A DNA stretch of 64,000 nucleotides from Pantoea sp. BAV 3049 (GCF_009765445.1 NZ_WHOY01000031.1:710273-774272), one strand, 5' to 3'; shown: positions 10,140 to 18,988, counted from the stretch's first letter. Notes: a model not told the origin generated them from the sequence alone. Numbers and translations: made by a program.

Positions 10140-11453
10140 ATGAAGAAAACAACCTTACTTTCCCTGCTGGCCGTCTCCGTGTCCTTAACTCTGGCGGGCT
10201 GCGATCAGGCAGCAAAAATCGATCCGGCCAGACAGACCGGCGCAAATCCTGAACTACCGCCGTCGCAAAACTTTCTGATCCCGCCGATGCAGGTTCCCAG
10301 CGGTACACCCTGGAAGCAGGGGGAGAAACCCAGCGTTGCCGAAGGGCTGAAAATAGAAAAAGTGGCGGAAGGTTTTCAGCATCCACGCCAGCTTTATACG
10401 CTGCCAAACGGCGACATTCTTGTGGTGGAGGCCGGCGGACCGCCTGCGCCAACCAGCCAGCCTAAAGAGTTGATTACCGGGATGATCAAAAATGCTTCCG
10501 GCAAAGGTGGCCCGGGCGGCAATCGCATCACGCTGTTGCGTAACAGCAACGGAGATGGCAAAACCTGGGAAAAACATCCTTTCCTGCAAAATCTGTACTC
10601 GCCTTTCGGCGTCCAGTTGATTGGTGACACGCTTTATGTGGCGAATGCCGATGCGCTGATGAAATACCACTATGAGAGTGGCGCGACCAGCATCACCGGG
10701 CCGGGCACTGTACTGGCCGATCTGCCGGGTGGCCCCATTAATCACCACTGGACCAAATCTCTGCTGGCCAGTCCGGATGGCCGCAAGCTGTATGTTGGCG
10801 TTGGCTCCAACAGTAACATCACTGAGAATGGCATCGGTGCGGAATATCGCCGGGCGGATATTCTTGAGGTAGATGTCGCCTCCGGAGCCAGCCGGATCTA
10901 CGCCAGCGGATTGCGAAATCCAACCGGGCTGCAGTGGGAGCCGCAGACCGGCAAGCTGTGGGCAATAGTCAATGAACGCGATGAGATCGGCGCCGATCTG
11001 GTGCCGGACTACATGACCTCGGTTCAGGAGGGGGGCTTTTACGGCTGGCCTTACAGCTATTACGGCCAGCATGTGGATGAGCGTGCTCAGCCTCAGCGTC
11101 CGGATCTGGTTGCTAAAGCCATCAGGCCGGACTACGCCCTCAGTTCGCACGTTGCTCCGTTGGGGCTGTGGTTCTATACCGGCAGCAACCTGCCGGAGGA
11201 GTATCGTGGCGGGGCGTTTATCAGCGAGCATGGCAGTTGGAACCGCAAACCGCTGAATGGTTATCAGGTGGTCTGGGTGGCGTTTAAGGACGGTAAGCCG
11301 GTCGGTCTGCCAAAACCGGTGGTGACGGGCTTCCTGACGGAAGATCAAAAAGAGGTGCGTGGACTGCCTGTCGGCATGACTATGGATAAGCAGGGCGGCC
11401 TGATGATTGCAGATGATGCGGGCAATGTGGTGTGGCGGGTCACGGCGCAGTGA
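10140..11453 (+). CDS. PQQ-dependent sorbosone-dehydrogenase-like lipoprotein
   Basis: Beta-propeller quinoprotein of 437 residues, of the glucose/sorbosone dehydrogenase family, which oxidises aldoses or sorbosone with PQQ in the periplasm. The N-terminus is a lipoprotein signal ending in LTLAGC, so it is probably anchored to a membrane. Visible family blocks are GFQHPRQLYTLPNGDILVVE, GVGSNSNI, GLRNPTGLQW, NERDEIGADLVPDY, GGFYGWPYSYYG and EHGSWNR. The start ATG at 10140 has AAGGAGGAG at 10126-10134. It lies in an operon with the DUF2231 gene. No pqq synthesis genes are in the window. The substrate is unproven. Confidence 0.85.
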   Translation: MKKTTLLSLLAVSVSLTLAGCDQAAKIDPARQTGANPELPPSQNFLIPPMQVPSGTPWKQGEKPSVAEGLKIEKVAEGFQHPRQLYTLPNGDILVVEAGGPPAPTSQPKELITGMIKNASGKGGPGGNRITLLRNSNGDGKTWEKHPFLQNLYSPFGVQLIGDTLYVANADALMKYHYESGATSITGPGTVLADLPGGPINHHWTKSLLASPDGRKLYVGVGSNSNITENGIGAEYRRADILEVDVASGASRIYASGLRNPTGLQWEPQTGKLWAIVNERDEIGADLVPDYMTSVQEGGFYGWPYSYYGQHVDERAQPQRPDLVAKAIRPDYALSSHVAPLGLWFYTGSNLPEEYRGGAFISEHGSWNRKPLNGYQVVWVAFKDGKPVGLPKPVVTGFLTEDQKEVRGLPVGMTMDKQGGLMIADDAGNVVWRVTAQ

Positions 11454-11472
11454 AAATTTTCTTGCGATCAAG

Positions 11473-11489
11473 ATATATCATAGATATAT
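11473..11489. promoter_or_regulatory. Palindrome upstream of yqjH, candidate YqjI operator
   Basis: Perfect inverted repeat ATATATC-ATA-GATATAT in the 99-base gap before yqjH. YqjI of E. coli is known to repress yqjH and itself, so this is the natural candidate site; binding is inferred. Confidence 0.5.
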
Positions 11490-11495
11490 TTTCAG

Positions 11496-11514
11496 GCTAA
11501 TGAGAATGAGTCAT
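11496..11514. promoter_or_regulatory. Candidate Fur box upstream of yqjH
   Basis: GCTAATGAGAATGAGTCAT matches the 19-base Fur consensus at 12 positions, including the TAATGA core. It lies 40 bases before the yqjH start, in line with the known iron control of YqjH-type ferric reductases. Confidence 0.45.
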
Positions 11515-11552
11515 ATTACTCTTTAGCCTTTCCCGCATCGAGGAGAATCATC

Positions 11553-12329
11553 TTGTCTGAGACCCCAAATCGCGCGCCTTATCGCGTCAGAAACGAACTG
11601 CGTTTTCGTCCGGTAGAAGTATTGTCAAAAGAACTGATTGCCGACAGCTTTTACCGCATTGAACTGGGGGGTGAAGCGCTGTCCGGCTTTACTTCACCTG
11701 GTTTTGATGACCATATCAAAGTGTTCTTCCCCGATATCCAGACAGGGGCGTTCCACCTGCCGGAAATCACTGAAGATGGCGTGGTGTGGAAAGACGGTAT
11801 ACGGCCGGCCGCGCGTGATTACACGCCGCTATTCTTTGATGGCAAAAGCAACCTGACGTTGGACTTCTACGTGCATGAATCCGGGCTGGCCAGTGACTGG
11901 GCAGTTCAGGCCAAACCGGGCGATAAGCTGGCAATCGGCGGACCACGCGGTTCACTGATTGTGCCGGAAGATTATCATTTCCAGCTGTACGTCTGTGACG
12001 AAACCGGGTTGCCTGCCTTTAAACGCCGTCGTCAGAATATGACCGGAAAAATTAAACTTTACGCCTGGGCTGATGAAACAACAGGAAGCGCCTACCTTCA
12101 GGATCTGACCGGTGTGGAAGTCTGCTGGCTGGGCAGCGGCAAAATGAACGCTGACGCGGTGAACAGCCTGATGGCTGAACTCGACAAGCTGAAGATCCCG
12201 GAAAAGGATTACTTTATCTGGCTGACCGGTGAAGGGGCGGCGGTTAAGCAACTCAGCGACTATTTTACCGCGCAGCGCGGGCTGGCCGCCGATTACGTGC
12301 GTGCCGTGGCATACTGGCACCATAAATAA
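11553..12329 (+). CDS. yqjH: NADPH-dependent ferric-chelate reductase YqjH
   Basis: Siderophore-interacting flavoprotein of 258 residues that releases iron from ferric siderophores in the cytoplasm. The FAD-binding motif is RDYTPLFFD, as in E. coli YqjH; GPRGSLIVPEDY and the C-terminal block DYFIWLTGEGAAVKQLS mark the NADPH side. It starts with TTG at 11553, supported by AGGAG at 11541-11545 and by the family start MSETPxRxPxRVRNxLRFR. A palindrome and a Fur-like box lie upstream. It overlaps yqjI by one base (TAATG), so the two are translated together. In E. coli the genes are divergent, so this collinear order is different. Confidence 0.92.
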   Translation: MSETPNRAPYRVRNELRFRPVEVLSKELIADSFYRIELGGEALSGFTSPGFDDHIKVFFPDIQTGAFHLPEITEDGVVWKDGIRPAARDYTPLFFDGKSNLTLDFYVHESGLASDWAVQAKPGDKLAIGGPRGSLIVPEDYHFQLYVCDETGLPAFKRRRQNMTGKIKLYAWADETTGSAYLQDLTGVEVCWLGSGKMNADAVNSLMAELDKLKIPEKDYFIWLTGEGAAVKQLSDYFTAQRGLAADYVRAVAYWHHK

Positions 12330-12811
12330 TGAACAGAAAGCGCCGTGAAAAGATGCTGGATGCAGGCGATATTCGCCTGCTGATGCTGCATTTTATTGCG
12401 CAGGGGACTGCGCATGGCTATGAGCTGATCAAATCTGTCGAAGATTTATCAAAAGGGGAGTACACCCCCAGCCCGGGCATCATTTATCCTAATCTTACCC
12501 TGCTGGAGGAGAGGGAACTTATCCGGGTGGCTGACCCGCAGGCCGCGCGCAAAGCGTTCAGCCTGACCTCCGAGGGAGAGCTTCAGCTGCGGCAAAACCA
12601 GGAAGCTGTCCATCTTATTATCTGCAGGCTCTCTTCACTGGCGGTGCTGGTTAACAACCGCAGTATCCCTGAAGTTGAGCGCGCTATTCACAATATGAAG
12701 ATGGCTCTGCATACCCGCCTGTCGCAGCCCAATTTATCTCAGCAAACGCTCCACCAGATTATTGATGCGCTGGACGAGGCGGCGAAGAAAATTGAGAGAA
12801 GCCCTGAATAA
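12329..12811 (+). CDS. yqjI: YqjI-like PadR-family regulator lacking the His-rich metal domain
   Basis: PadR-type winged-helix regulator of 160 residues. The DNA-binding part is clear (DIRLLMLHFIAQGTAHGYEL, then YTPSPGIIYPNLTLLEE) and matches E. coli YqjI, including TPSPGxIYP. E. coli YqjI begins with a long His/Cys-rich stretch that senses nickel; here only MNRKRREKMLDAG precedes the HTH, and no histidine cluster is present anywhere. It may therefore respond to another signal. Translation is coupled to yqjH by a one-base overlap, so it would be an autoregulated second gene of the operon. The YqjI assignment rests on the HTH match and the pairing with yqjH. Confidence 0.8.
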   Translation: MNRKRREKMLDAGDIRLLMLHFIAQGTAHGYELIKSVEDLSKGEYTPSPGIIYPNLTLLEERELIRVADPQAARKAFSLTSEGELQLRQNQEAVHLIICRLSSLAVLVNNRSIPEVERAIHNMKMALHTRLSQPNLSQQTLHQIIDALDEAAKKIERSPE

Positions 12812-13196
12812 TCCAACCGGGGAAGAAAGCATAATCCCCAGAATCAGATGCCGCTCGTAGAAAGGTATCACCTCTTATTGATCAAATTTATTAATGTATG
12901 AGGAGGGAGGCTAAGCCTCGTATGTTAAATTTCTAATATTAGCGTTCGTCAACAAAACCCATGAAGGAAGAGAGAGCAAGTGCAAATATTTTTATAACCT
13001 TATGTAATAAAACGTGTCATTTATTACATTCCATTAACATGAGGGGTGATTAAGAAAAACCTCTGATGCCTGTCTGAAAATAACAAAAGGTTTTTAATAT
13101 AACAATAATATCAAGGATTTGAGGTGCTTTGCATGTTGTAACTTTGCTATAAAAAAGAAGTAATGAAAGTAAGAAGCCAATGATGTCAAGAGTGTA
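12812..13196. other. AT-rich intergenic stretch without a visible gene
   Basis: 385 bases with long A/T runs between yqjI and the glycosyltransferase gene. A short hairpin GAGGC-TAA-GCCTC lies near 12907-12919. I see no open frame with a ribosome site, no tRNA and no mobile-element end. Its low GC continues into the start of the next gene. Confidence 0.5.
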
Positions 13197-14591
13197 ATGA
13201 TGAATTATTGTGCAGAACTTAAATTTTTCTTACAAAATAGTTTGGCCGGAACGTGTAATGGTTCTGAAGTAAATTCTTTCAGAAATACATTAAGAATTCC
13301 CCTGGTTTACAGCAAAAAAAAACTGTGGTGTTCTATTAACACACCCGGATTGGGTAACCAGGGAAAATTTCTTTCAATTTATTACTATAAAGACCTGCTT
13401 CATGCGGTTCATATTTCTTACCTTAATGAGGTGGCTGTAATGAGAATTGGCGTTTCTAATGATAACTACCCTGAAAAAAGGACGATAATTGTCGATTCCG
13501 GCGTTGAATACGTAAATTATAAAAATAAAAATCTGTATTACTATCTCAACCTCTTTAATCAGAAAGTGTTAAAAAAACGCAAAAACTTTCTGTTTAAGCC
13601 GGTCATACAGCTGCGACAGCCTGATGTCGATATTTTCCATCTTTTCAATGAAGTAGCGCTGACCGATCGCAAGTGGGTGGCGACCTTCGAAACAGAACTC
13701 CCCCGCATCCTGCCTCCGCCGAGCGGCAATAAAAGCGAAAACATTTCCGAGCTGAAGAAGCTGTTTCCGGCACTTGCTGCGGGGAATTGCGTGGCGCTGA
13801 TTGCGCTTTCTGGCGCGGCTTACAGAATGGAACAAAAATTATTCCGCTGTAGCCCGGAAGTATCAGACGCCATTCTGAATAAAATGGTGGTCGTTCACCC
13901 GCCGCAAAAACTTTATGTTCAGCAGCGTGAGCCACGGGCGAACGCGCAGCCAGTCCACTTCGTTTTCGTCGGTAATGAATTTTACCGCAAAGGGGGTGGA
14001 GAAGTGGTGCGTGCTTTTGAACAGCTGCTGACGGAAGGAAAAATTCAGCCCGATCAGGTGAAAGTCACGCTGATTGGTGACCTGGAAAAACGCCATAACT
14101 ATGCGCTGGGGAAACATCAGGACGACCCGCAATTCTCCACGGCCACAGAAGCGGCTATAGCCGGACACAGCATCTTTGACCATGTCAAATTTATGCCCAA
14201 CGAGCAGGTATTGTCGCTCCTGCAGAAAGCCGATGTTGGTCTGCTGCCCACCTGGGCCGAGACTTATGGTTTCTCGGTGCTGGAGATGCAGTCCTGCGGC
14301 TGTCCTGTGATCACCACCAACGTCCGTGCACTGCCGGAGATTAATCCGCTGGAAGCAGGCTGGCAAATCAGCCACGAGCTGAACGATGACCTGGAGTATT
14401 CAGTCCTGTCAGGCCTGGATCGTGACAAGCTTCGTCAGCAGACCGTGAAGCAGTTGAAGGAGTTGATTCTGGACATTGTCTCGCAGCCGGAACAAATCAC
14501 CCTCAAAGCAAATGCTGCCATTGAACGAATCCGTATCGAGCATGATGTGGAAGCCTATCAGGCGAAGCTCCGTACGCTTTATAATCAATAG
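13197..14591 (+). CDS. Glycosyltransferase family 4 protein
   Basis: GT-B glycosyltransferase of up to 464 residues, probably transferring a sugar from a nucleotide donor to a cell-surface glycan. The donor-binding domain is in the second half: VHFVFVGNEFYRKGGGEVV, then the E-x7-E motif in ETYGFSVLEMQSCGCPVI. The start is uncertain: ATG at 13197 has no ribosome site, whereas ATG at 13440 (MRIGVSNDN) has AGG seven bases upstream and resembles a GT-B N-terminus. The first ~120 codons are about 33% GC against about 57% later on, suggesting a recent join or transfer. No sugar-biosynthesis genes adjoin it. Confidence 0.8.
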   Translation: MMNYCAELKFFLQNSLAGTCNGSEVNSFRNTLRIPLVYSKKKLWCSINTPGLGNQGKFLSIYYYKDLLHAVHISYLNEVAVMRIGVSNDNYPEKRTIIVDSGVEYVNYKNKNLYYYLNLFNQKVLKKRKNFLFKPVIQLRQPDVDIFHLFNEVALTDRKWVATFETELPRILPPPSGNKSENISELKKLFPALAAGNCVALIALSGAAYRMEQKLFRCSPEVSDAILNKMVVVHPPQKLYVQQREPRANAQPVHFVFVGNEFYRKGGGEVVRAFEQLLTEGKIQPDQVKVTLIGDLEKRHNYALGKHQDDPQFSTATEAAIAGHSIFDHVKFMPNEQVLSLLQKADVGLLPTWAETYGFSVLEMQSCGCPVITTNVRALPEINPLEAGWQISHELNDDLEYSVLSGLDRDKLRQQTVKQLKELILDIVSQPEQITLKANAAIERIRIEHDVEAYQAKLRTLYNQ

Positions 14592-14602
14592 CGATCGTTT
14601 CT

Positions 14603-14637
14603 CTGCCCGCTGCTGAAGAAATTCCGTCAGCGGGCAG
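14603..14637 (+). terminator. Hairpin after the glycosyltransferase gene
   Basis: Perfect ten-base stem CTGCCCGCTG / CAGCGGGCAG, loop of 15, eleven bases after the stop. There is no T-run, so termination may need help. Confidence 0.55.
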
Positions 14638-14868
14638 GTGATAACATGCCTGACCCGAAAAGATCCATAAAAAATCCTCCGATCCACACATTACCCACCC
14701 GGTTATTTTCTCAGCAATTAAATAGTCCAACCCATACGAAATAATCACCTAAAATACATAAATTAATTACTGTTTTTTTCTGAAGTGATTTTAGTTAAAT
14801 TTGTGTTGTAGAATCGTAAAGGTTAGCAAGGATAATAATTATCCATATGTTTACATTGAGAGAAGAAA

Positions 14869-17259
14869 ATGATTAACAAATTAACAAGTATTGTTATAGC
14901 GATATTGGGTCTCGCTATGCTTTACATGGGCGCAAAGCTGCTAATGGTCGGGGGTTCACCGTTTTATGCCCTGATGGCGATTGGCCTGCTGATTACCGCA
15001 GTTGCGCTGTTTAAAAACAAAAAATTCGCGTTATCCATTTACGCCATATTAATGTGGATTGTCCTGGCATGGATGATTTATGAAGTCGGGTTCGATAAAT
15101 GGCAGTGGATCCCGCGTGGCGATCTGATCGGCCTGATCGGCGTCTGGTTGGCTATGCCCTGGGTGGTTCGCCCGCTGTCAAAAGCGCAGAACCCGGCCCG
15201 CACGGCAAACTTCCATCCTGTCCTCGGTACTACCGTCATTGTCATGATTGCCATCGTCATTGGCCTGATGTTCTACGATCCGTATCCGCAGGAAGGCAAT
15301 ATCACCACTCAGCGTAACCCGGTCTCTGATGCGACGGCGGGTAATGACTGGACCGCTTACGGCGGCAGTGACAATGGCCAGCGTTTCTCCAATCTGAAAC
15401 AGATCACTAAAGATAATGTCAGCAATCTGGAAGTAGCCTGGACTTATCATACTGGCGACCTGCGCGATGCTCAGGATGCCAGCGAATATACTTTCGAAGC
15501 CACACCGCTGAAGGCAAATAACACTGTCTATTTCTGTACGCCACATAACGAGGTTCACGCGCTGAATCCGGAAACCGGTGCGCTGAAATGGAAATATGAG
15601 CCAACCAAAGATCGCTCTTATTTGCAGCAGCACCAGACCTGCCGTGGTGTAAGTTATTATGAAGCGCCGGAAGCACCAGCACAGAACAGCGTTCAGCCTG
15701 CCACCGTGGCTAATTCTCCTGCGGTTTGCCGCAAGCGTATCTTCAACGCGGCTAACGATGCCAAATTGCTGGCACTGGATGCTGACACCGGCAAACTGTG
15801 CAGCGATTTCGGCAATAACGGCATCGTAGATTTGACCGAAAATATGGGCAAAATTCGCCCACACGCGCTGATGCAGACCGCTGCTCCACTGGTTGCCGGT
15901 AATCTGGTGATTGTGGGCGGTTCGGTGATGGATAACGGCTTCAACAGCGGCAACCCGTCTGGCGTAATCCGCGCTTATGACGTGATTACCGGTCGCCTGG
16001 TGTGGAACTTCGACCCGGCTAATCCGGATAACACCCAGCCGCTGCCAGCCGGTCAGACTTATCCGCAGGACACGCCTGTGGCCTGGGGCACGCTGAGTGC
16101 CGACATGAAAAATGGCCTGGTCTATGTGCCTTTCGGTAACGCCTCGCCGGATGAGCTGGGCCTTAAACGCGATCCAGACAGCAACACCGAGAAGTTCCGC
16201 GACACGCTGGTGGCGCTGGATCTGAAAACCGGTGCATTCAAGTGGCGTTTCCAGTCTTCAAAACATGACTTGTGGGATCGGGACAATCCATCTCAGCCTT
16301 CGCTGCTGGATATTGACTATCAGGGCAAACGCCAACCGGTGGTGATCCTGCCAACCAAGACCGGTAACCTGTTTGTGCTGAACCGTCTGACCGGCCAGCC
16401 GGTGTATCCGGTTAACCAGGTTGATGTGTCAACCAAAGGTATTGAAGGTGAGAAGTATTCACCGATGCAGCCGGTTTCTGCACTGAACTTTATCCCGGCT
16501 CCGCTGAAAGAGAAATCGATGTGGGGCCTGACGCCGTTCGATCAGATGGCCTGCCGTATCGATTTTAAATCCATGCGTTACGATGGCAACCCGTGGACGC
16601 CATCCACCGAAGCGGGCAGCATTATCTTCCCGGGTAACATTGGTGTCTTCAACTGGGGCTCTGTGGCTGTCGATCCGCAGCGTCAGATCCTGATCGCTTC
16701 CCCGGTTCGTCTGGCATACAAATACAACCTGGTGAAGCGTACGCCGCAGACTGAAGATAAACGTCTGATCACCAAAGACGGCACGCCGTACTGGAACGAA
16801 AACTTCAACGGTGATTATGCTATCCATATCCAGCAGTTTGCCTCAAGCCTGGGTATTCCATGTATCGCGCCACCGTGGGGCCGTATGGTGGGTGTTGACC
16901 TGACCACCGGTAAAACGGAGTGGCTGCGTCGCGTTGGTACCACCAAAAACCTGAAAACGACCTTCCTGCCAGGCCGCTTCCCGATTGGTTTCCCGATGGG
17001 AATGGTGGCGCACGGTGGTCCTCTGACCACGGCGGGCGATCTGGTGTTCCATGGTGCAACGGCGGATAACTTCTTCCGTGCATATGACATCAACACCGGT
17101 AAACTGCTGTGGCAGACCGAGCTGCCAGCCGGTGGCCAGGCGACGCCATCTACCTATATGGGCGCGGATAACAAACAGTACATTATCATCGCTGCGGGTG
17201 GACACGGTTCACTGGGCACCAAAGAGGGTGATGCCGTGGTGGCATACCGTCTGAAATAA
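14869..17259 (+). CDS. gcd: Membrane-bound PQQ glucose dehydrogenase
   Basis: Quinoprotein that oxidises glucose to glucono-1,5-lactone on the periplasmic side and passes electrons to ubiquinone. The protein is 796 residues, the same as E. coli Gcd. The first ~140 residues hold five membrane helices (e.g. SIVIAILGLAMLYMGAKLL); the eight-bladed PQQ propeller follows from about residue 150 (DWTAYGGSDNGQRFSNL ... AWTYHTGD ... CRGVSYYE). The C-terminal AAGGHGSLGT is typical. The ATG at 14869 has GAGAGAAG just upstream. It faces the convergent gluconate-dehydrogenase-type operon, which would use its product after lactone opening. PQQ synthesis genes are not in the window. Confidence 0.97.
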   Translation: MINKLTSIVIAILGLAMLYMGAKLLMVGGSPFYALMAIGLLITAVALFKNKKFALSIYAILMWIVLAWMIYEVGFDKWQWIPRGDLIGLIGVWLAMPWVVRPLSKAQNPARTANFHPVLGTTVIVMIAIVIGLMFYDPYPQEGNITTQRNPVSDATAGNDWTAYGGSDNGQRFSNLKQITKDNVSNLEVAWTYHTGDLRDAQDASEYTFEATPLKANNTVYFCTPHNEVHALNPETGALKWKYEPTKDRSYLQQHQTCRGVSYYEAPEAPAQNSVQPATVANSPAVCRKRIFNAANDAKLLALDADTGKLCSDFGNNGIVDLTENMGKIRPHALMQTAAPLVAGNLVIVGGSVMDNGFNSGNPSGVIRAYDVITGRLVWNFDPANPDNTQPLPAGQTYPQDTPVAWGTLSADMKNGLVYVPFGNASPDELGLKRDPDSNTEKFRDTLVALDLKTGAFKWRFQSSKHDLWDRDNPSQPSLLDIDYQGKRQPVVILPTKTGNLFVLNRLTGQPVYPVNQVDVSTKGIEGEKYSPMQPVSALNFIPAPLKEKSMWGLTPFDQMACRIDFKSMRYDGNPWTPSTEAGSIIFPGNIGVFNWGSVAVDPQRQILIASPVRLAYKYNLVKRTPQTEDKRLITKDGTPYWNENFNGDYAIHIQQFASSLGIPCIAPPWGRMVGVDLTTGKTEWLRRVGTTKNLKTTFLPGRFPIGFPMGMVAHGGPLTTAGDLVFHGATADNFFRAYDINTGKLLWQTELPAGGQATPSTYMGADNKQYIIIAAGGHGSLGTKEGDAVVAYRLK

Positions 17260-17265
17260 GTCACA

Positions 17266-17294
17266 ACGCCGGGTGGGTAGTTTACGCCCGGCGT
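17266..17294. terminator. Hairpin between convergent gcd and GMC dehydrogenase genes
   Basis: Stem ACGCCGGG / CCCGGCGT with a 13-base loop, six bases after the gcd stop. It is followed by CACTCTTT rather than a clean T-run. Placed to end transcription from either side. Confidence 0.5.
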
Positions 17295-17329
17295 CACTCT
17301 TTATCTGCTTCCGCGACAAATACCTCCTC

Positions 17330-17357
17330 AGCATTTCCACTACAGCATTTCCACTAC
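17330..17357. repeat. Perfect 14-base tandem duplication spanning a stop codon
   Basis: AGCATTTCCACTAC occurs twice back to back. The second copy contains the last coding base and stop codon (17354-17356, minus strand) of the GMC dehydrogenase gene. Because 14 is not a multiple of three, the copy downstream of the stop is out of frame and harmless. It looks like a replication-slippage event. Confidence 0.8.
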
Positions 17358-18988
17358 ACTTTCACCGTTTTCAGCAAATGCTCCGCCAGCCTCAGGCTCA
17401 ACGCTGCGCCGGTCAGCGTCGGGTTCATACAGGAAGCTGAAGGCATCACGCTGGTTCCGGCAATAAACAGGTTAGGGTGGTCGTGGCACTGACAGTGTCG
17501 GTTAACCACTGAAGTCTTTGGATCATCGCCCATAATTGTCGTACCCATAATGTGCTGGCGATCCTGATAGCCCGTGTCGATTTTCGACACTTCTGCATTG
17601 AGCAGCCGGGTAAAGCGATCAAAATCCTTCAGCCCCTGTTCTTTGCCCGCGTGCCAGTAATCAGTGACGCTGTAGTAGATTTCCGGCACCGGGATGCCTA
17701 TCGCGTCCTTTTTGCTTTTGCTGGGCACAATGCGGTTTTCAGGCAGCGGCAGAGTCTCAAAATCGATGGCAAAATTCAGTGAACGGGCGGACACTCGCTT
17801 CAGCTCTTCATCCAGCTTTGAACCGAGTACGCCTTTCGCGATCAGCCCTGCCGCATAGTCCGCGGTGGGCACGGTGTTACGCACTTTTATTTTGTAGCTG
17901 GGGAAATCCTTGCGGAATGCGCCATCCCTGTTGTTGAGATAAACCAGCAATTCTGTTGGTCCCTGGCCGGGCCAGACATCTTCGTTCATCATCACATTCA
18001 TGCTGATGCCGGTATGGCCCATCAGGTTGCGTCCAACCTGATCGGAACGGTTTGCGATACCGGTGGGGTATCGCTCTGAAGTGGACATCAGCAACAGCTT
18101 GGGTGATTCAATGCCATAAGCGGCCAGCACAAAGTGATTTGCGGTCAGAGTGTGGTTGGAGCCGTCCGGTTTGCGGTACCAGATAGCGGTAATTTTTCCC
18201 TCGTCGTCTGCATCGATTTTATACACCACGGAATTATCCAGCAGCCTGGCGCCGTGGCGTTCTGCCTCGTCGATATGCATGGAACCGTCATATTTGGCAC
18301 CAATCGGGCAAACGGGATTGCAATTATTATTGCCCGCGCAAACCGGGCGTTTGCCATAAGGGCGCGTGGCGCGACCGTTGGGTTCGAGAACCGGGTTGTA
18401 GCCTCCTTTCCCCAGCAGCTCCGACAGGCGCGTAAAGAGGTAACTCGGTGCCAGTCCCTTCATCGGGAACGGTGTGGATCGAGGTGGCCAGGCACCTCCG
18501 CCATGACCGCTCTCATCCTGCCCCTCCATGCCGGAGACGCCAAGTTCCTGTTCGGCCTTGCCGTACCACGGCTCCAGCTCCTGATAGTCAAACGGCCAGT
18601 CGCGCCCACGGCCATACAGGCTTTTCAGCCTGAAATCATTGGGGATCATGCGCCAAAGCGCAGAGCCAAAGTGCCAGGTGGTGCCGCCGACCACGCGCAG
18701 ATATTTAGTTGGATATTTCACCGGACCGGTTTGCTGCAGATAGTCACCGTAGGTGGAAGGAACATGGGGCAGATCCGGATAGGGCGATCCCACACCCTGC
18801 AGCTTCATGTTAGTCAGCGACATTTTAAAAGGTGAATTGCGGAAACGCTCCACGATCTCCTGACGCTTAATGCGAGGTCCGGCTTCCACGATGATCACGG
18901 ATTTCCGCGCTTTCGCCAGTTGTGTGGCGATCAGACCGCCCATCACTCCTGAACCGATAATAATGACGTCTGCGTCTGGTTTGGTCAT
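17354..18988 (-). CDS. GMC-family FAD dehydrogenase, gluconate 2-dehydrogenase large subunit type
   Basis: Flavoprotein subunit of a membrane-bound, cytochrome-linked sugar(-acid) dehydrogenase; the best guess is gluconate to 2-ketogluconate. The ADP-binding motif VIIIGSGVMGG lies at residues 8-18; the GMC signature regions are GGTTWHFGSALW and the C-terminal GTSVMPSASCMNPTLTGAAL. The pattern C217-x5-C223-x3-C227 in CAGNNNCNPVCP is the kind that holds a 3Fe-4S cluster in related FAD glucose and fructose dehydrogenases. The start at 18988 (544 residues) overlaps the small-subunit stop as ATGA; a longer reading into that gene is rejected. Last gene of the operon. Fructose, sorbitol or 2-ketogluconate are alternative substrates. 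Confidence 0.87.
   Translation of the reverse strand: MTKPDADVIIIGSGVMGGLIATQLAKARKSVIIVEAGPRIKRQEIVERFRNSPFKMSLTNMKLQGVGSPYPDLPHVPSTYGDYLQQTGPVKYPTKYLRVVGGTTWHFGSALWRMIPNDFRLKSLYGRGRDWPFDYQELEPWYGKAEQELGVSGMEGQDESGHGGGAWPPRSTPFPMKGLAPSYLFTRLSELLGKGGYNPVLEPNGRATRPYGKRPVCAGNNNCNPVCPIGAKYDGSMHIDEAERHGARLLDNSVVYKIDADDEGKITAIWYRKPDGSNHTLTANHFVLAAYGIESPKLLLMSTSERYPTGIANRSDQVGRNLMGHTGISMNVMMNEDVWPGQGPTELLVYLNNRDGAFRKDFPSYKIKVRNTVPTADYAAGLIAKGVLGSKLDEELKRVSARSLNFAIDFETLPLPENRIVPSKSKKDAIGIPVPEIYYSVTDYWHAGKEQGLKDFDRFTRLLNAEVSKIDTGYQDRQHIMGTTIMGDDPKTSVVNRHCQCHDHPNLFIAGTSVMPSASCMNPTLTGAALSLRLAEHLLKTVKV

Noticed and set aside
10254..11471. A 405-codon open frame on the minus strand
   Set aside because: It lies wholly over the sorbosone-dehydrogenase-like gene, has no family likeness or ribosome site, and arises from the codon use of the real gene.
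18134..18835. A 233-codon plus-strand frame
   Set aside because: Antisense to the GMC dehydrogenase gene, whose motifs and overlaps are clear.
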